This document shows positions 32,436-34,118 of a DNA stretch of 34,118 nucleotides, piece after piece (positions within the stretch are counted from its first letter, which is position 1; each line of letters opens with the position of its first letter). Source of the stretch: Blastococcus sp. CT_GayMR20 (GTDB lineage: Bacteria > Actinomycetota > Actinomycetes > Mycobacteriales > Geodermatophilaceae). The notes below the pieces were generated by a model that worked only from the letters and a program-made list of their open reading frames with translations, was not told where the DNA came from and searched no databases. The translations under genes and the position numbers were made by a program. Location of the stretch: assembly GCF_004570345.1 (NCBI RefSeq), contig NZ_SPQM01000045.1, positions 1-34,118 on the forward strand, in the 5' to 3' direction.

Positions 32436-34118
32436 GGAGCTCCCTCGGGGTCGAGCGGCAGGACGGCGGTGACCCGGGTGCCGCCGCCGGGCGCCGGGCC
32501 GATGGAGCAGCTGCCGCCGAGCTCCGCAGCCCGGTCACGCATCGACTGCAGGCCCAACCCGGCCGGGACGTCGTCCGGCAGGCCGGCGCCGTCGTCGACG
32601 ACCTCGATGCCGACGGCGTCCGGGCTCCCGGTCAGCCGGACGGCGATCGATGAGGCGCCGGAGTGCCGGACGGCGTTGGTCATTGCCTCCTGAGTGATCC
32701 GGAACGCCGCCACCTCGACCGCGGCCGGCAGCCCGTCGAGGGAGCCGTCGCCGTCGACAGTGATCGCGCCTTCCCCCGCCAGCAGCCCCGGCCCGGTGGC
32801 CTGCAGGGCGCCGAGCAGGCCGAGGTCGTCCAGAGCCGGCGGCCGCAGGTCGTGCACGATCCGACGGACGTCGCCGACCGACTCCTGCAGCTGGTCGCGG
32901 GCGGTGCCGACGAGCGACGCCGCGCGCCCCTCCCCCAGTGCCCGGGTGGCGACGTCCAGGGCCATCACCGCGGCGGCCAGCTGCGGCCCGAGCCCGTCGT
33001 GCAGGTCGCGGCGGATGCGCCGGCGTTCCTCCTCGCGGGCGGTGACCAGCCGGTCGCGGGACCGCTCGAGGTCGGTGGCCATCCGCAGCGCGAACCCGAC
33101 CGCGGCCAGTTGACCGGCGACGTCGGCGAGCAGCGACTCATCGACCGCATCGAGCCGGTCGGTGCGGGTGCGGGGAGCGACGCGGAGCTTCCCGACGACG
33201 CCGTCGTGCCAGCGCAGGGGGACGGCGTGCACCGCGCGAGCCGGGTCTCCGACGGACTCGACCACCGGCAGCGCGTCGGGCCGGTCGACCTGCACCGTGA
33301 CGGCCGGCAGCTTGAGGTCGGTGGCGATCGCGGCAACGGCCTGCTGGAGCGCGGTGCGCGGCGACCCCGCCGTCCGGAGGATCTCGGTGATCCGGCCGAG
33401 CACCCGGTACGGGTCGCCGCGCAGGCCGTGCAGCAGCCGGTCGACGCCGCGCTGCACGCGCACGTACAGCGGGTGGAAGACGGCGGCGACGGCCACGGCC
33501 CCGGCGAAGCCGACGGCCGTGTCCGAGGTCTGCGTCAGACCGCCCAGCCAGCCGACCACGGCGACGTAGACGAGGGCCGAGCACGCCAGCAGCGCCGTCC
33601 CGACCAGCGTGCGGTTGAGGACGACGTCGATGCCGAACAACCGGTAGTGCACGACGGCGATGCCGATGGCGACCGGCACGGCGAGGGTGACCGCGACGTT
33701 GACCGGCGCCGGGGCGACGAACGACGCCAGCACCGCCAGCGCCAGCGCGTAGCCGACCCACGCGATCTGCCGCCGTCCCTGCTGATCGGCACGGCGGAAC
33801 CGCAGCACGAGGCTGGCCAGGCCGAGCACGGCGAGCGCCGGCAGTACTGGGTCGAGCAGGGTCTGGACGCCGTCCAGGAACCACACGGCCACTGCGATCG
33901 CCAGGGGATTCGCCGGCTGGTCGCCCTCGGGCTGGATGTCGGTGAAGGCGGTGACCAGCGACATCGTGGCGATCACGGCGACCGCGGCGATCGCGACCGG
34001 GCGCCAGCGGCGGGACAGCAGCCGGCCGTCCGGGAAGATCAGCGGCAGCAGGGTGACGAAGGAGACGAACGACGGCACCCAGGTCCAGAGGGTCAGCCAG
34101 GCGGCGATCCGGAAGACC
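32432..34118 (-). CDS. membrane/GAF sensor histidine kinase, 5' end outside the window
   Basis: At least 562 codons of a NarL-partner kinase. The frame is open to the right edge (VFRIAAWLTLWTW precedes VPSFVSF), so the true start lies outside. Several transmembrane helices come first (VSFVTLLPLIF, then PVAIAAVAVIATMSLVT and others up to VVGWLGGL and AVGFAGAVAVAAVF). A GAF-like domain follows (about TALQQAVAAIATDLKLPA to RTRTDRLDAVDESLL), then the HisKA_3 motif RRDLHDGLGPQLAAAV and a GHKL ATPase with TQEAMTNAVRHSG and GLGLQSMRDRAAELGGS. A helical coiled region (DLERSRDRLVTAREEERRRI) links GAF and kinase. It is coupled to its response regulator by the GTGA overlap. Confidence 0.92.
   Translation of the reverse strand, partial: VFRIAAWLTLWTWVPSFVSFVTLLPLIFPDGRLLSRRWRPVAIAAVAVIATMSLVTAFTDIQPEGDQPANPLAIAVAVWFLDGVQTLLDPVLPALAVLGLASLVLRFRRADQQGRRQIAWVGYALALAVLASFVAPAPVNVAVTLAVPVAIGIAVVHYRLFGIDVVLNRTLVGTALLACSALVYVAVVGWLGGLTQTSDTAVGFAGAVAVAAVFHPLYVRVQRGVDRLLHGLRGDPYRVLGRITEILRTAGSPRTALQQAVAAIATDLKLPAVTVQVDRPDALPVVESVGDPARAVHAVPLRWHDGVVGKLRVAPRTRTDRLDAVDESLLADVAGQLAAVGFALRMATDLERSRDRLVTAREEERRRIRRDLHDGLGPQLAAAVMALDVATRALGEGRAASLVGTARDQLQESVGDVRRIVHDLRPPALDDLGLLGALQATGPGLLAGEGAITVDGDGSLDGLPAAVEVAAFRITQEAMTNAVRHSGASSIAVRLTGSPDAVGIEVVDDGAGLPDDVPAGLGLQSMRDRAAELGGSCSIGPAPGGGTRVTAVLPLDPEGAP

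Overview
The window is strongly GC-rich DNA from a high-GC actinobacterium. Pointers are frequent GTG starts, many 1- to 4-base start/stop overlaps, NarL-type two-component systems, a mycothiol-type DinB-fold protein, a DUF222/HNH protein of the 13E12 kind and a c-di-AMP (ydaO-type) riboswitch ahead of an NlpC/P60 gene. The gene set fits Geodermatophilaceae-like soil bacteria (Blastococcus, Geodermatophilus, Modestobacter), but that placement is inference. I see no tRNA, rRNA, CRISPR array, transposase or prophage gene.

Region 1 (1-6978). After the 5' end of a short helical-domain gene at the left edge comes a leftward, translationally coupled run: GntR/FCD repressor, hydantoinase A, hydantoinase B, isochorismatase-fold amidohydrolase, Nudix hydrolase. 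A divergent isocitrate-lyase/PEP-mutase-family gene faces it. Two similar sites (TTGTGTGCAAA and GTTGTATGCAC when read leftward) lie in the shared promoter region and are candidate GntR operators. The set looks like a catabolic pathway that opens a cyclic amide (possibly hydantoin-like), hydrolyses an N-carbamoyl group and cleaves a 2-hydroxyacid.

Region 2 (7022-16945). This holds an Excalibur-domain surface protein with a Pro-Ala rod, a giant 1960-residue DUF4011/SF1 helicase/endonuclease-like/DUF3320 protein of the kind seen in defence islands, an SMP-30 family lactonase, a 58-residue membrane protein, a lipoprotein, a mycothiol-type DinB-fold protein and a small hydrophilic protein.

Region 3 (17139-20130). 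A class I PHA synthase is followed by a 59-residue ORF, a decayed NmrA-like NAD(P)-binding gene (frameshift plus apparent deletions) and a SnoaL/NTF2-fold gene.

Region 4 (20135-23209). This is the most striking block. A bacteriophytochrome (PAS-GAF-PHY with the biliverdin Cys) is fused to a PP2C/SpoIIE phosphatase and sits directly behind a STAS anti-sigma-antagonist gene; a divergent RsbW-like ATPase gene starts 74 bases away. Together they look like a red/far-red-light-controlled partner-switching module.

Region 5 (23264-34118). It contains a lipoprotein, a D-2-hydroxyacid dehydrogenase, a NarL/sensor-kinase pair divergent from an ABC-2 exporter with a 16-bp perfect palindrome between them, a 50-residue basic protein, a DUF222/HNH gene preceded by a near-consensus actinobacterial LexA box, a c-di-AMP riboswitch with an NlpC/P60 peptidase, and a second NarL/kinase pair running off the right edge. 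Perfect-stem terminators separate the convergent pairs at 29093-29132 and 31759-31790.
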